Origin: CBDAMZ01 sp965197375
Lineage (GTDB): Bacteria; Acidobacteriota; Vicinamibacteria; Vicinamibacterales; UBA8438
NCBI GenBank assembly: GCA_965197375.1
Contig: CBDAMZ010000009.1
Location: forward strand, 62,001 to 126,000
Length of the DNA: 64,000 nucleotides
Direction: 5' to 3'
The notes beneath the pieces were generated by a model. The model was not told where the DNA came from. It did no database searches and worked only from the letters and a program-made list of their open reading frames with translations. Shown in pieces: positions 17,063 to 27,189 of the stretch (within the stretch, counting starts at the first letter, position 1; each line of letters starts with the position of its first letter). Both the position numbers and the translations under genes were made by a program.

Positions 17063-19846
17063 CTAGCGGGACAACAGGTAGGTCATCTTAATGGCAAGCT
17101 GCCGGTTTCGCACCCACGGGAAGGCACGCCTGATACCGGCAAACTGCGGCTCCATGTCGAGTCTGAGCTCATCGTAAGCAATGTAGATATCGCTGCCAGG
17201 CTTGTAGATCCAATTAAATCTAACGCTGTTACTAGTTTCATGGGTGACAGAATTGTACTGCGAGAGCGTGCGAAGCGTGACCTTAGGAGAGAACGAGAAA
17301 TCGGCCGTTAGAGCCACGAGGTTCGTTGTGAATGATCCTCCTGGCAGCTCGACGTCACTACGACTGAACTTGGCTTCCGTTGCGATCCGACTTGTTGCAC
17401 GCACCCCGACAGTGCCACGGATGTCCGTGCGCGTGCCACCAAAAAATGTTTGCGGTGAATAACGCAACTCCCCGTAAAGACGCCGAGACGGATCGGTCTT
17501 ATACCTGTATACCCACTCGCCAAACCGGTAGGTCCCGGCAGGAATTGTCACGTCCTGGTGAATGTAGAACGGTGCGTCGAGTTGTTCGAAATAGTCGTTG
17601 TAGTAAACCAAACCCTCGGACCCATCTTCAAAATAAACGCCGACCATGTGATGAATTTTTCGAGTCAGTAGCCGGTTGTGTTGATCAGTCGTGTAGGTAA
17701 TCTCCCACATCGGATCTATCATGCGAATATTCCATTTCCCTGGCCGTGGATCCCACTCGGCGTGAAACTTTGACGTGCGAATGCCGACACGAGGTACAAA
17801 CCCGACCTCGGCGTTGAAATTATCCTGGAGGTCAGTGTATTCGCCGAAAATACTCCACGATGGGCTCAGCCACGTTCCGCGAAAAAATCCGGCCATATCG
17901 CCAATCGAAATCCCTGGACTCTGCGTCTTGGCCAAGAATCCATACATCACGAAATTTTTATGCGCCGCAAGAGACACGTCAGCAGCGAACGTGCGGTTAT
18001 AGTCCGACCCGTCGACTGCCTCTTTGCTAATGACAATGCCGCCAACTTTCGAGCGAGAAAAAATGTCTCGACTGTACCGCCCGACGAAAAAATTCTCGCC
18101 CGGTGAACCGAAACTTCCCTGTGTTGTGATGTTCAGCGCAGCGATGTTGTGTCGGTTGATCTTGCCGGTAAGACGTGCACCACCAACGATCGGGATCGGT
18201 TGTCCAGAGGACGACAATCCGACCCGTCGTGTAAAGAAAAGGTCGGCATGGCGGCCGAAGCCACTGGAACCCGCGCCGACATTAAACATCCCAGAATTTT
18301 CGAGGAAGAAGTCTCGCTTCTCTGGAAAAAAGAGTGGGAAACGCGTCAGGTTCACTTGTTGCTCGTCGATCTCAACTTGCGCGAAGTCGGTATTAAGTGT
18401 GAGGTCGAGATTCAAACCAGAAGCCACTCCATACTTGACGTCGAGGCCCACATCGCCAAAACCAGAGGCGTCCAGAGTGGACCCGCGACGCTGCTGTTTG
18501 CCACCACTGAGCAAATAGGGAGTCACCCTCAAATCCATGCCTCGGTCCACACCGGTAATCCCTTCCATCGTGCCGGCCAAGCTCACCCGGGTCAGCTTGT
18601 ACTCCTTCGTGATAGGTGCCCAGAATACTTGTTCGTTCTTCTGGCGAATGTTCCGCATGAAGTTGACACCCCACACCTGCCGGTCAGTTTTTGGGAACCG
18701 TAGTGTGACCATCGGAATCGAAATTTCTGCCGCCCACCCGTCCGGTGTTCGTGTGGCTACCACGCCCCAGACACCGTCCCAGTTGAGGTTGATATTGGAG
18801 GAATTTTTGCCCCGCCAGCCGCCTTCGCCCTCTTCGGTCACCTGTTGCTCAAGTTTCGCGCCAAGTGGGCTCGTCACAAACATGTATCCTGAACGGCGGT
18901 CCTGAAACGTGTCTAGGATGACCTGGAAGTTGTCCTCATCAAAGAGACGTAGCGAGTCGCGCCGCATCTCCGTGGCAATGATTCCGCTTGGCTGGGAGTC
19001 GTAGGCTTCAACACCGATATAGAGATTCGCTGCGTCATACAGCAGACGGACGACGGTTCGCTCCGTCGCCGGATCGCCTTCAGACGGTTCTTGCTGAACA
19101 AAGTTGTCAATGATAGCCGCTCGTTGCCAGACCTTCTCATTGAGGTGTCCGTCAATCTGTGGTCCCTGATCGACCTGTACCGGTTCAACGCGGTAACGCT
19201 CACTCGGCAACAAGCCGTCCGTCCCAGTACTCTCATTGGTCAGCACGAGCGACGCTTGACTTTCTTGCGATGTGTTAGCAGCGGTCGCCACTCCTGGTGA
19301 GAAGTCCTCAACGCCACGGTTCAGACCACGCGCCGTACGGGTCAGCATTCTTCCGTCACTGCCGGACGCCAGTACTTCCCGTATCTGTGCGACGAGTTGA
19401 TCCTGCAGCACAAAGAGCTCGTCAACCGTCCCATCAACAATCGCCGATAGCACGACGTCCGCCGTCTCGCTGTTCGTGATCCGCGCCGTAATCCTCACCC
19501 GATCCCCGAGGCGTTGGTAGGACCCACTGACGACCCAGTGGGCTTCGACCGCCTGTGCAATCGCGATGGGCGACCCCGTCTCTGACGGGCCGCTTCGGAT
19601 CACCATCAGCCCCCCGATCCCCTCCAAGCCTGCGGCCACGGTTTCGGCGATGCCCGCTCCCATCCACTCATCCGCCGCTTCGCCCGTGACGTTCGAAAAG
19701 ACGAACACGGCAACGGACGTTAGCATCTCTGGTGTAACACGCTCCTGCGGTGCGTCAGCCGGCAGTGGTGTGGTCGCTCCTGTGACCTCACACACCACAA
19801 GCGCCAGCGCAACACCCAGCACGCCACTAAACCTCTTCACTTTCAC
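17063..19846 (-). CDS. Secreted protein: TolB-like N-terminus, CBM9-like domain and DUF5916 barrel
   Basis: A 927-residue protein with a signal peptide (MKVKRFSGVLGVALALVVCE). Residues of about 40-160 form a TolB/FlgO-like domain (VFVFSNVTGEAADEWMGAGI, WVVSGSYQRLGDRVRITARI). Residues of about 220-430 form a carbohydrate-binding family 9-like domain (PQIDGHLNEKVWQRA, EDNFQVILDTFQDRRSGYMF). The rest is a DUF5916 beta-strand-rich, probably outer-membrane barrel (NTDFAQVEIDEQQVNLTRFP, FFPEKRDFFLENSGMF) ending in an aromatic-rich strand. A close paralogue is at 59043-61868. The function of the family is unknown; glycan or peptide handling at the outer membrane is a guess. It lies alone between IS630 and the sulfatase remnant. 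Confidence 0.8.
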   Translation of the reverse strand: MKVKRFSGVLGVALALVVCEVTGATTPLPADAPQERVTPEMLTSVAVFVFSNVTGEAADEWMGAGIAETVAAGLEGIGGLMVIRSGPSETGSPIAIAQAVEAHWVVSGSYQRLGDRVRITARITNSETADVVLSAIVDGTVDELFVLQDQLVAQIREVLASGSDGRMLTRTARGLNRGVEDFSPGVATAANTSQESQASLVLTNESTGTDGLLPSERYRVEPVQVDQGPQIDGHLNEKVWQRAAIIDNFVQQEPSEGDPATERTVVRLLYDAANLYIGVEAYDSQPSGIIATEMRRDSLRLFDEDNFQVILDTFQDRRSGYMFVTSPLGAKLEQQVTEEGEGGWRGKNSSNINLNWDGVWGVVATRTPDGWAAEISIPMVTLRFPKTDRQVWGVNFMRNIRQKNEQVFWAPITKEYKLTRVSLAGTMEGITGVDRGMDLRVTPYLLSGGKQQRRGSTLDASGFGDVGLDVKYGVASGLNLDLTLNTDFAQVEIDEQQVNLTRFPLFFPEKRDFFLENSGMFNVGAGSSGFGRHADLFFTRRVGLSSSGQPIPIVGGARLTGKINRHNIAALNITTQGSFGSPGENFFVGRYSRDIFSRSKVGGIVISKEAVDGSDYNRTFAADVSLAAHKNFVMYGFLAKTQSPGISIGDMAGFFRGTWLSPSWSIFGEYTDLQDNFNAEVGFVPRVGIRTSKFHAEWDPRPGKWNIRMIDPMWEITYTTDQHNRLLTRKIHHMVGVYFEDGSEGLVYYNDYFEQLDAPFYIHQDVTIPAGTYRFGEWVYRYKTDPSRRLYGELRYSPQTFFGGTRTDIRGTVGVRATSRIATEAKFSRSDVELPGGSFTTNLVALTADFSFSPKVTLRTLSQYNSVTHETSNSVRFNWIYKPGSDIYIAYDELRLDMEPQFAGIRRAFPWVRNRQLAIKMTYLLSR

Positions 19847-20001
19847 TCACTACACCTCTTCACGCCTTGCACCTCGGCAAGCAGTTCTCTTCCTGGCGGG
19901 CATGCGTGCCGCACGCCATCCTACACGTGGCGGGTACTAATTTGGAGACGGGGAAGCGCGCGACGGCCAACTGATTGACGTGTGAGCCTTGTGAGTCGTC
20001 A

Positions 20002-22562
20002 TCACTCGTTGGTCGGTTCGAAGATGGCCTGCTTGTAGTGCCATGAATTAGGGTCGTCACCCGTCCGTTGACCGAGAACACGTGCAACACATCGAAATAC
20101 GGACCGGTTGTCCAGGTATTCCGTACCCCCCACTCGTAGTGCGCATACGTACGCTCGCGTGGTGCCGTAGGCTCGATGGCGAAGACCGATACCCCGCGAC
20201 CGATAGTGTTCGGGAGGCCCACGAGATCGAGCAGTGTAGCCGGCAGGTCGGTGATTGCGGTCGGGGCGTACGATAGTCGAAGTGGACCCTGGCTCCTGGC
20301 GGGCTTGATCGCCAGGAAGGGCGTGGCTTTGGGCACGATCCGGTCGAGGGCCCCTGCCGGTGAAGACATCCCTCGAAACGGATAATCGTCGGCCGGTGCC
20401 GAGAGGTCTGGCAACTCCTGCTGGCGACGCAGACGTTCGTTGCCTCGAGACGAACGAAACACGGCCAAACCATGATCGGACGTCAGGAGGATGGCGCTGC
20501 TGTCGTAGATGTCGAGCTCCCGGAGGCGGTCGAGGAGCTCTCGGACACCTGACAGGGCGCACCGGGCCTGCGCGGTGTAGCGCTCCACGGTGATCGCCTG
20601 GCGACGGCCGGGGTACGTGCAGTCTGCGTTGGTGGCGACCGGCGGGTGAGGGGTCATTAGGTGCATGAACGTGTAGACAGGGTCGTCCCCGCCAAGGGTG
20701 ACTCGCCGGGCAAACTCCAAGAGGAACGCGGCATCACTGAAGGATCGTTCGGCCACCACCGCCCGTCGCGCCGCGAGCCACGGTTGAAAGAGCCACTGTT
20801 GATCGCGGTAGATACCTGCCTTCACGCCGTGCGGTACGTGCCTAAACAGGGACACATCAAGCAGCTGGGCCGCCGTGACGTCGAGGTAGTCGCGAGAGGT
20901 GCTGTACGGCGACGGGATGTTGTACTGAATGGCTGTGTCGGCCACGGCCCTCCCTTCCCGAGTAAGGTCGAAGCTATACGACGATAGCGCCCGGCGGTGA
21001 AACCCATGTTGCCCGAGCGCCTGGAAGACAGTCGGCTGCGCGCGGCGCTCGAGGAACACGTCCAACGGCATCTCGTTGCGATAGGCCACACCGCTGAGCA
21101 TTGCCGGCATACTGGCCTTCGTCGTTGGGAACGCGCCAAGGTGATCCGCGAAGACTGTGAATCCCGGCAAGTCGCGGTCGAAGGTCGACCGGTCCGCGTC
21201 GACGATCGCGACAAAGTGTTCCGTCGGGAACATGTCGAGCACAATATGGATGAGGTTGCGGGTGCGCGAGAGTTGATAGATCTCTGGCGGTGGCCAGTCG
21301 CCAGGCAGCAGTCGCCGTGTGTCCAGCGGACGTCGACAGTGCGGGTGCGCCCGCTTGCAGCAACAGGACGATCCCCTGCACCACCACCAGGATTTGGCTC
21401 CCCACCGGCGCTGCCGTGGTGACCGCCGCAGCGAAGACCGCCGCGAGGGTGACCGTTCCGATCCACAGACCGAACTCGAACGGCGCCCGCCACGCGTGGG
21501 TCGCAAGGTCGAGCTCTCCGCCGTCCAGCAGGCCATAATCGGCGAGCAAGAAGTTCCCTTGTACCCAGAGCAACACACCGAGAGCAAAGAGTACGGCCAC
21601 GTAGCGCGCGAACCACCGCGCTGGTAGAACGAGCCCGATCGCGACCAGCGTGCCCACGATCGGAGCGAGCAGCCAGACCCCCGTAGCGCGAAGCTCCAAA
21701 ACGGTGCCAGAAACTCAACTCGGTTGGTGGTGTGCACCGTCAGGGGGCCAAAGAGCAGGACTTGGCATGGACCGAGGAGCGCGGGAAAGAGCACGGTGCG
21801 CAAGCGCGTCCGCAGGTCTCGTGCGGTCATGACGGAGGCCGTCCGATACACCATCCGCCCGAGCAGCACCGTCGGTCCTGCCGCCCACACGAGCAGGACG
21901 AGGATCTGTAACTGACTCGATGTCACCACCAGCCAATAGGCGAACGCCCCCGGGTCCTGCTCGAACAGCCGGTTGGGATTCAGCGTCTTTGGGGTCCCGC
22001 CGGCAAGCGCCCATTGCACGTTCAAGTATCGGCCTCCTCCGCGCTGCCAATGGTCGATCTCGAATCGATGCGCGCCCGCGTCAAGCTCCACGGTGCGCCC
22101 TTCGGTGCGCATGCCGACCGTGGGATTTCGTTCCAGCACGATCTCGCCGTCTACTCGCATGCCCACGGCATCGTCGGCGCCCGCGTAGAAGTCAACCCGT
22201 TCCGGGCGGGGGGAGAACCACACACCGTGCCAGCGAACTCGGTAGAATCGGTTCGGTCGGCGTTGCTCATCGATGAACGTGAGATCGATGGCCGTCGTCC
22301 GCTCTTCAACGAGTGCGTCGGTCGCGCGTGCTCGTGGATACTCGCGTTCCAGCGGATAGTAGAAACTGCGGGTGAGCCCGGCGGGTGGCGCAACACTACG
22401 TACCAGGAGCCAGAGAGGCGTCAGGACGACCGCGAAAAGCAAGTACCGTAGCAGTCGCGACCCGCGGAATGCTGCGGCGCTCTTAAATGAACGTGGCGCG
22501 ATGAATGGACGACAGGCTGCGGACACGACACGAGAGAGGAACAGACAACAGTCACGATTCAT
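20002..22562 (-). pseudogene. Membrane sulfatase/LTA-synthase-like hydrolase, frame-disrupted
   Basis: The predicted protein has an N-terminal TM helix, a PA14-like beta domain (FYAGADDAVGMRVDGEIV), several TM helices, then an alkaline-phosphatase-fold sulfatase domain (NLIHIVLDMFPTEHF with a metal-binding D; ILLTSDHGLAV with D-H). The frame shifts at least three times. The membrane region reads correctly only in a second frame (LFALGVLLWVQGNFLLADYG, about 21320-21700), then returns. Near 20055 it shifts again so that the natural C-terminus is NSWHYKQAIFEPTNE, ending at 20002. The open frame running on to 19860 is a read-through artefact. Either a pseudogene or several single-base assembly errors. 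Likely role if intact: periplasmic phospho- or sulfo-ester transfer on envelope polymers. Confidence 0.7.
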
Positions 22563-22688
22563 GAAGGAACACACGGCTCTTTACGAGCTGGCAGGGATAA
22601 TTTCAGGGACAGTCGGCTATCCCAAGAGCGATCGAGTCGATCTCGAGGAACTGCCCAATCAACCGTAACTGCTTCCACGAAAAGGAAG

Positions 22689-22782
22689 TGGCGGTGAGGC
22701 AGGGATTCGAACCCTGGGAGGAGGTTAAAGCCCCCTCAACGGTTTAGCAAACCGCCGCCTTCAGCCTCTCGGCCACCTCACC
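22689..22782 (-). tRNA. tRNA-Ser (GCU)
   Basis: The minus strand folds as a class II tRNA: acceptor GGTGAGG/CCTCACC, D-arm beginning GGCCGAGAGGC, anticodon arm with loop containing GCT (GGTTT-GCT-AAACC), a long variable arm (GAGGGGGCTTTAACCTCCTC), T-arm CAGGG-TTCGAAT-CCCTG, discriminator G and encoded CCA at 22689-22691. The GCU anticodon and long variable arm identify serine. All stems pair well, so it should be functional. Confidence 0.95.
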
Positions 22783-22867
22783 GCATGTAAAATGCCGTGG
22801 CGCAACCAGCGCGTCAACGGCAGACTCCTACGATAGCGCACTCGGCCGGGCCGAACCAGCACAGGCC

Positions 22868-23335
22868 CTACTCGATGGCCCACAGTTCAGTTTGGGGCCC
22901 CGAGAGATATTCGACGCGACCGTCTTCATAAATAAGAGTGTCTTCCTCGCGCATGATCGTCACTGGCTGATCGGCCCACTCGGGAACAGGGACCGTGACC
23001 GAAAACTCCAGCGACACCCATTCCACGCCGCGCAGCCGGAACCGCGGGTGACCACCGTACCGCTGCGGCCAGTTGTAGATCATCCAGACACCAGCGCCGT
23101 GGACCCAGTTGCCCTGCACGTGTGAGTAGACGAGCGATTCGATCCCTTCGGCTTTGCCACTCGCTTTGGCCATCGTTTTGATCTCTATGCCGGTCCAGCC
23201 TACTTTAAACTCTTCAAGGATAATGGCGGTCATCCGCTCGGTGCGCTCGTGAATCAGCTCTGGCGTGATCTGGGCGCCGACCGCAGTGGCCGCGGTAAGA
23301 AGCAGGACGGGGATGAGAACCCAGCAGAACCGCAT
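22868..23335 (-). CDS. Secreted hypothetical protein
   Basis: A 155-residue protein. I start it at the ATG at 23335 because MRFCWVLIPVLLLTAATAVG is a clear signal peptide with a cleavage site after VGA; the frame is open about 165 bp further upstream without recognisable content. The mature part is mixed alpha/beta (ELIHERTERMTAIILEEFKV, VPVPEWADQPVTIMREEDTL, VEYLSGPQTELWAIE) with no cysteines and no motif I recognise. It lies between tRNA-Ser and leuB on the same strand as leuB, but 173 bp downstream, so probably independent. Confidence 0.6.
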   Translation of the reverse strand: MRFCWVLIPVLLLTAATAVGAQITPELIHERTERMTAIILEEFKVGWTGIEIKTMAKASGKAEGIESLVYSHVQGNWVHGAGVWMIYNWPQRYGGHPRFRLRGVEWVSLEFSVTVPVPEWADQPVTIMREEDTLIYEDGRVEYLSGPQTELWAIE

Positions 23336-23508
23336 GCGTCTCAGCTTACCGCATGAGAAACGTGGGTGCCTGGGCTCCTTGCTCAACGACCGGCGTGACG
23401 ATTTGAATCCCGCTGGTGGATCTCTAAACACTGCCCTACGGCCGGTAGGGGAATCACGTACGGCGTCGGCAACGACAACAGCCAACCCGGAACGGAACAC
23501 TCAGGCTT

Positions 23509-24576
23509 CTAGCCCTCAAGTCGATTGATGATCGCGCTGGTCATCGCCGAGCAACTAGTCGGCTCGCCGCTCGGACGCACCATGTCGGCGGTGCGAACCC
23601 CGGCATCCAACACGGCCCCGATAGCACGCTCGATGGCACGCGCCTCGGTGTCGGCGCCCAGGCCGTGGCGCAGAAGCATCGCGGCGGAGGCAATTGCGGC
23701 GATGGGGTTCGCTCGGTCCCTACCAGCAACATCGGGTGCCGAGCCGTGGGCCGGCTCGAACAGGCCAACCCGCCCGCCGACGCTGGCCGATGGCAACAGG
23801 CCGAGCGAGCCCACCACGGCGCCGGCCTCATCCGACAGGATGTCCCCAAACAGGTTTCCCGTGAGGATTACGTCGAACTCGCCTGGGTTCAACACAAGCA
23901 GTAGGGCACAGGAGTCGACCAACTGATGGTTGAGTTGCACATCTGGATACCGTGAGCCGACCTCGGTAACGACTTCCCGCCAGAACCGGGACACCTCAAG
24001 GACGTTGGCCTTGTCGACGGACGTCACGAGCCGCCGTCGACGCATCGCGTTTTCGAAGGCTACCTTGGCGATCCGCTCGATCTCGTCGCGTGTGTAGCGC
24101 ATGGTATTGAAGGCCGCCTGGCCATTGTCCGTCCGCCCCGCGGGATCTCCGTAGTAGATCCCACCAGTGAGTTCGCGGACGATGAGCAGATCAAGGCCGG
24201 CAACTCGGTCCGGTTTCAGCGGGCTGTCGTTTTCGAGACCGGGCCAGACCTTGGCGGGTCGCAGGTTAGCAAAGACTCCGAGTGCCTGTCGTAACTCTAG
24301 TAGCGCCGTCTCGGGCCGGCGCGCGCGCGGGTTCTGGTTGAACGCCGGATCACCAACCGCGCCTAGCAACACAGCGTCGGCGTTGAGGCAAGCGGCCAAG
24401 GTAACCTGGGGGAGAGGCGGGTCGCCCGCCCGGAGTGCTGCGCCCCCCACAGGCCAACTGGTCAGCGTCAAGGTGTGGCGGAATTGCTTAGCGACCGCCT
24501 CAAGCACCAGGGCCGCGGCAGCGATGACTTCCGGCCCGATCCCGTCACCCGGGAGTAGCGCGATCGTCGCTTTCAT
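23509..24576 (-). CDS. leuB: 3-isopropylmalate dehydrogenase
   Basis: A 355-residue enzyme catalysing NAD+-dependent oxidative decarboxylation of 3-isopropylmalate in leucine biosynthesis. Full length for the family. Signatures: N-terminal LLPGDGIGPEV, LLELRQALGVFANLRPAKVW (substrate arginines), ELTGGIYYG, the catalytic lysine in SVDKANVLEVSRFWRE, the metal site LTGNLFGDILSDEAG, and a nucleotide-binding EPAHGSAPDVAGRDRANP. Follows leuA by 62 bp on the same strand and is probably cotranscribed with it. Confidence 0.96.
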   Translation of the reverse strand: MKATIALLPGDGIGPEVIAAAALVLEAVAKQFRHTLTLTSWPVGGAALRAGDPPLPQVTLAACLNADAVLLGAVGDPAFNQNPRARRPETALLELRQALGVFANLRPAKVWPGLENDSPLKPDRVAGLDLLIVRELTGGIYYGDPAGRTDNGQAAFNTMRYTRDEIERIAKVAFENAMRRRRLVTSVDKANVLEVSRFWREVVTEVGSRYPDVQLNHQLVDSCALLLVLNPGEFDVILTGNLFGDILSDEAGAVVGSLGLLPSASVGGRVGLFEPAHGSAPDVAGRDRANPIAAIASAAMLLRHGLGADTEARAIERAIGAVLDAGVRTADMVRPSGEPTSCSAMTSAIINRLEG

Positions 24577-24638
24577 CTGTCACGGGCCAGTGTCCTAGCG
24601 GTTCGCGGCATAAATCCCCAAGCGCGGCGCCAGGACAG

Positions 24639-25889
24639 TCAGGCGCGGTTAGGAGAGGCGCCGGTGGCGGGTCGTGCAGCCGGTAGCCCTTTGTCTGAGG
24701 CGTGCCCGGTGCACACCTCTTTGACGATCGTTGACACGTCATCGTCACTGATCGCCTTCTGGCGGTCGGCCAGCGCGACGATCTCACGATAGACGCGGTC
24801 AAGCTCAAAGCGACTCAACTGGTAGCCGAGATGCTCGCAGCGCTTCTTCACCGCGTGGCGGCCGGAATGTTTACCGAGCACCAGCGTCGATTCGACGCCG
24901 ACGTCCTCTGGCCGCATGATCTCGTACGTGCGGCGATCCTTGATAACCCCATCCTGGTGAATGCCTGCCTCGTGAGCAAAGGCGTTCCGGCCAACGATGG
25001 CCTTGTTCGCCTGAACCGGTTCACGAGTCAGTTCGGACAGCAACTGGCTCGTGCGGAAGAGCTCCTGGGTCTGAATCTGCGAGCGGTACGGCAGCCGGTC
25101 CGGTCGGACCCGTGTTGCCATCACGATTTCCTCGAGCGCCGCGTTCCCCGCGCGCTCGCCGATACCGTTGATGGTACACTCCACCTGTCGCACGCCGGCC
25201 TGCACCGCCGCCAGTGAGTTGGCAACCGCTAATCCGAGATCGTCGTGACAGTGCGCGCTGAGAATCACCTTGTCGATGTTCACGACTTTGCTGCGGACCT
25301 CCGTAAAGAAGCGCTCGATCTCTTCAGGCGTGCAGTGGCCGACAGTGTCCGGCAGGTTGATCGTGGTAGCGCCAGCATTAATCGCGTTCTCGACCACCTT
25401 GCAGAGAAAATCCATGTCACTGCGTGTGGCATCCTCCGCCGAAAACTCCACATCGTCCGTGTAGCCGCGCGCCCGCTTCACGCCGTCAACGACGGCCGAG
25501 AGGCACTGGTCCCGTGTGATCCGAAGCTTACGCTCAAGGTGGAGATCCGAGGTGGCAATGAAAATGTGGACCCGTGCGCGGTCGGCTGGTTTCATCGACT
25601 CGCCGGCCCGCTCGATGTCCGCCCGATTGCAGCGGGCCAGCGCCGCAATGACCGGCGTCCGGATCTCCCGCGCGATGAGTTCGACAGCGTGCGCATCGTC
25701 GTCCGACGCGATCGGGAAACCGGCTTCGATGACATCGACTCCCAGCACCTCGAGCTGCCGGGCGAGCTCGAGCTTCTCCTCGGTGTGCATCGAGAAACCG
25801 GGGGACTGCTCACCATCGCGCAACGTCGTGTCGAAGATAATCAGTTGCTCAGTTGCCACAACACCCCACATCCGCAAGCACCGGGTCAT
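24639..25889 (-). CDS. leuA: 2-isopropylmalate synthase lacking the leucine-binding regulatory domain
   Basis: A 416-residue protein catalysing condensation of acetyl-CoA with 2-oxoisovalerate, the first committed step to leucine. The TIM-barrel domain is complete: IIFDTTLRDGEQSPGFSM (metal D and catalytic R), HCHDDLGLAVANS (metal HxH), NGIGERAGNAALEE. The linker subdomains (FAHEAGIHQDGVIKDRRTYE; LGKHSGRHAVKKRCEHLGY) are also present. The C-terminal allosteric domain of about 120 residues found in standard LeuA (about 515 residues) is absent: the protein ends VKEVCTGHASDKG plus a short tail, and leuB starts 62 bp later. It should therefore escape leucine feedback. ATG 25889 is used; GTG codons just inside are alternatives. 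Confidence 0.92.
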   Translation of the reverse strand: MTRCLRMWGVVATEQLIIFDTTLRDGEQSPGFSMHTEEKLELARQLEVLGVDVIEAGFPIASDDDAHAVELIAREIRTPVIAALARCNRADIERAGESMKPADRARVHIFIATSDLHLERKLRITRDQCLSAVVDGVKRARGYTDDVEFSAEDATRSDMDFLCKVVENAINAGATTINLPDTVGHCTPEEIERFFTEVRSKVVNIDKVILSAHCHDDLGLAVANSLAAVQAGVRQVECTINGIGERAGNAALEEIVMATRVRPDRLPYRSQIQTQELFRTSQLLSELTREPVQANKAIVGRNAFAHEAGIHQDGVIKDRRTYEIMRPEDVGVESTLVLGKHSGRHAVKKRCEHLGYQLSRFELDRVYREIVALADRQKAISDDDVSTIVKEVCTGHASDKGLPAARPATGASPNRA

Positions 25890-26256
25890 TTACACCTGCC
25901 CAGAAAGCTCAAGTCAAGTTTATAAAATTTATATTTTAATAAAAATTAATAATGATAAGTCTGTTGCCGACTGTGCCGATTCTGGTCAGTTGACTTGGCG
26001 CGAACCCGCTGCCAGATCCAGTGCTGCGCCTCGGCTATGGCCCCCCGTTGTGGAAGCTCTGCGTCACATGAACGGCCGGTGGTTCAATGCCGCGTCCAGC
26101 CCTCCTAAAGGCGCGCCAAGGGACCAGCCAGAGTTGTGATACGCCACTTTTATGGAAATGATCATGTTTATAAATATGTATTATGATCTGGCCGACGGCG
26201 GGGGATGAATCGTACTCGTCGGTACCTGCTTTACATAACGGTGCGCGGAGGCTACC
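25890..26256. promoter_or_regulatory. Divergent leuA / LysR intergenic region with AT-rich promoters and palindrome
   Basis: The 367 bp between divergent leuA and the LysR gene hold two AT-rich islands in otherwise GC-rich DNA: 25918-25960 (runs such as TTTATAAAATTTATATTTTA), just upstream of leuA, and 26155-26190, upstream of the regulator. The second contains an interrupted palindrome GATCAT-N17-ATGATC at 26160-26188. A LysR-type protein normally binds such a dyad in the shared intergenic region and controls the divergent gene. No T-box or leucine leader peptide was recognised. Confidence 0.5.
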
Positions 26257-27141
26257 GTGGACCTGTCTGAGCTTCAAGTGTTCCTCGCCGTGGCGACCGA
26301 GCGAAGCTTCTCGGGAGCGGCTGCATGGTTGCACCGTACCCAGCCGGCCGTCAGCCAAGCCATCAAGCGGCTGGAGGAAGAGCTCAACGAACGCCTATTC
26401 GACCGTTCCTCGAGAGGCGGCCGACTGACGGAAGCAGGCGAGATCCTCCTCGATTACGCGCGGCGGCTAACACACCTGAAAGAGGAAGCCGAGGGCGCGG
26501 TCCGTGAGCTCCAAGACCTCCGCCGGGGCCGCGTGCTCATCGGTGCCAACGAAGGTACTGTGCACGTGCTGTTGCCAACCATGGGCCGCTTCCGCAAGAA
26601 GCATTCGCAGGCGCAAGTCGAGGTTCGTCGAGTCCCGGCCAGGCAGATCGCCTCCGAGGTGCTCAACCGCACGCTTGACTTCGGCGTCCTCACCTTCGCC
26701 CCCCGCGAGCGGGGCCTGCAGTCGGTTTCCCTCGGCAAAGACGAACTAGCCATGCTCGCCAGCCCGACGCATCCGCTGGCGAGCCGCAAGCGGGTCACGA
26801 TGGAGGAGCTTGGCCGTCAGACGGTGATCGCGCACAACGACCCCTCGCCTACGCGCGAGCGCGTGTTGAGGCTCTACGAACAGCATCACGCGCCGATCAA
26901 CATCCAGATCGGGTTACCCAGCTTGGACGGGATCAAGCGCGCGGTAGAAATGGGATTGGGGGTGGCGCTGCTTCCGCGACGCTGCGCGCTTACGGAGATC
27001 GCCCGCGGCCAGCTCAAGGCAGTGAAGGTATCACAGCTCAAACTACCTCGCCACGTGCTCCTCGTCTACCGACGCTCTGGCGAAATGTCGCACGCCGCAG
27101 ACGCGTTTCTCCACGCTGCAAAAACGACTGCGGCACCTTAG
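26257..27141 (+). CDS. LysR-family transcriptional regulator
   Basis: A 294-residue regulator starting at GTG 26257. The N-terminal winged helix-turn-helix is canonical (MDLSELQVFLAVATERSFSG, QPAVSQAIKRLEEELNERLF), then a linker helix and a two-lobed periplasmic-binding-like effector domain (GRVLIGANEGTVHVLLPTMG, LPSLDGIKRAVEMGLGVALL). Its divergent position next to leuA, inside the leucine gene region, suggests it senses a leucine-pathway intermediate and controls leuAB and perhaps leuCD. That is inference from placement, as in other LysR-leu pairs. Confidence 0.9.
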   Translation: MDLSELQVFLAVATERSFSGAAAWLHRTQPAVSQAIKRLEEELNERLFDRSSRGGRLTEAGEILLDYARRLTHLKEEAEGAVRELQDLRRGRVLIGANEGTVHVLLPTMGRFRKKHSQAQVEVRRVPARQIASEVLNRTLDFGVLTFAPRERGLQSVSLGKDELAMLASPTHPLASRKRVTMEELGRQTVIAHNDPSPTRERVLRLYEQHHAPINIQIGLPSLDGIKRAVEMGLGVALLPRRCALTEIARGQLKAVKVSQLKLPRHVLLVYRRSGEMSHAADAFLHAAKTTAAP

Positions 27142-27189
27142 CAGAATAACGTCTCTTCACCCTGAAGGTAACCACCCCCAGAGGGGACC

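Noticed and set aside
19860..20001. C-terminal extension of the sulfatase frame down to 19860
   Set aside because: The natural family ending (NSWHYKQAIFEPTNE) lies in another frame and stops at 20002; the extension is low-complexity read-through after a frameshift.
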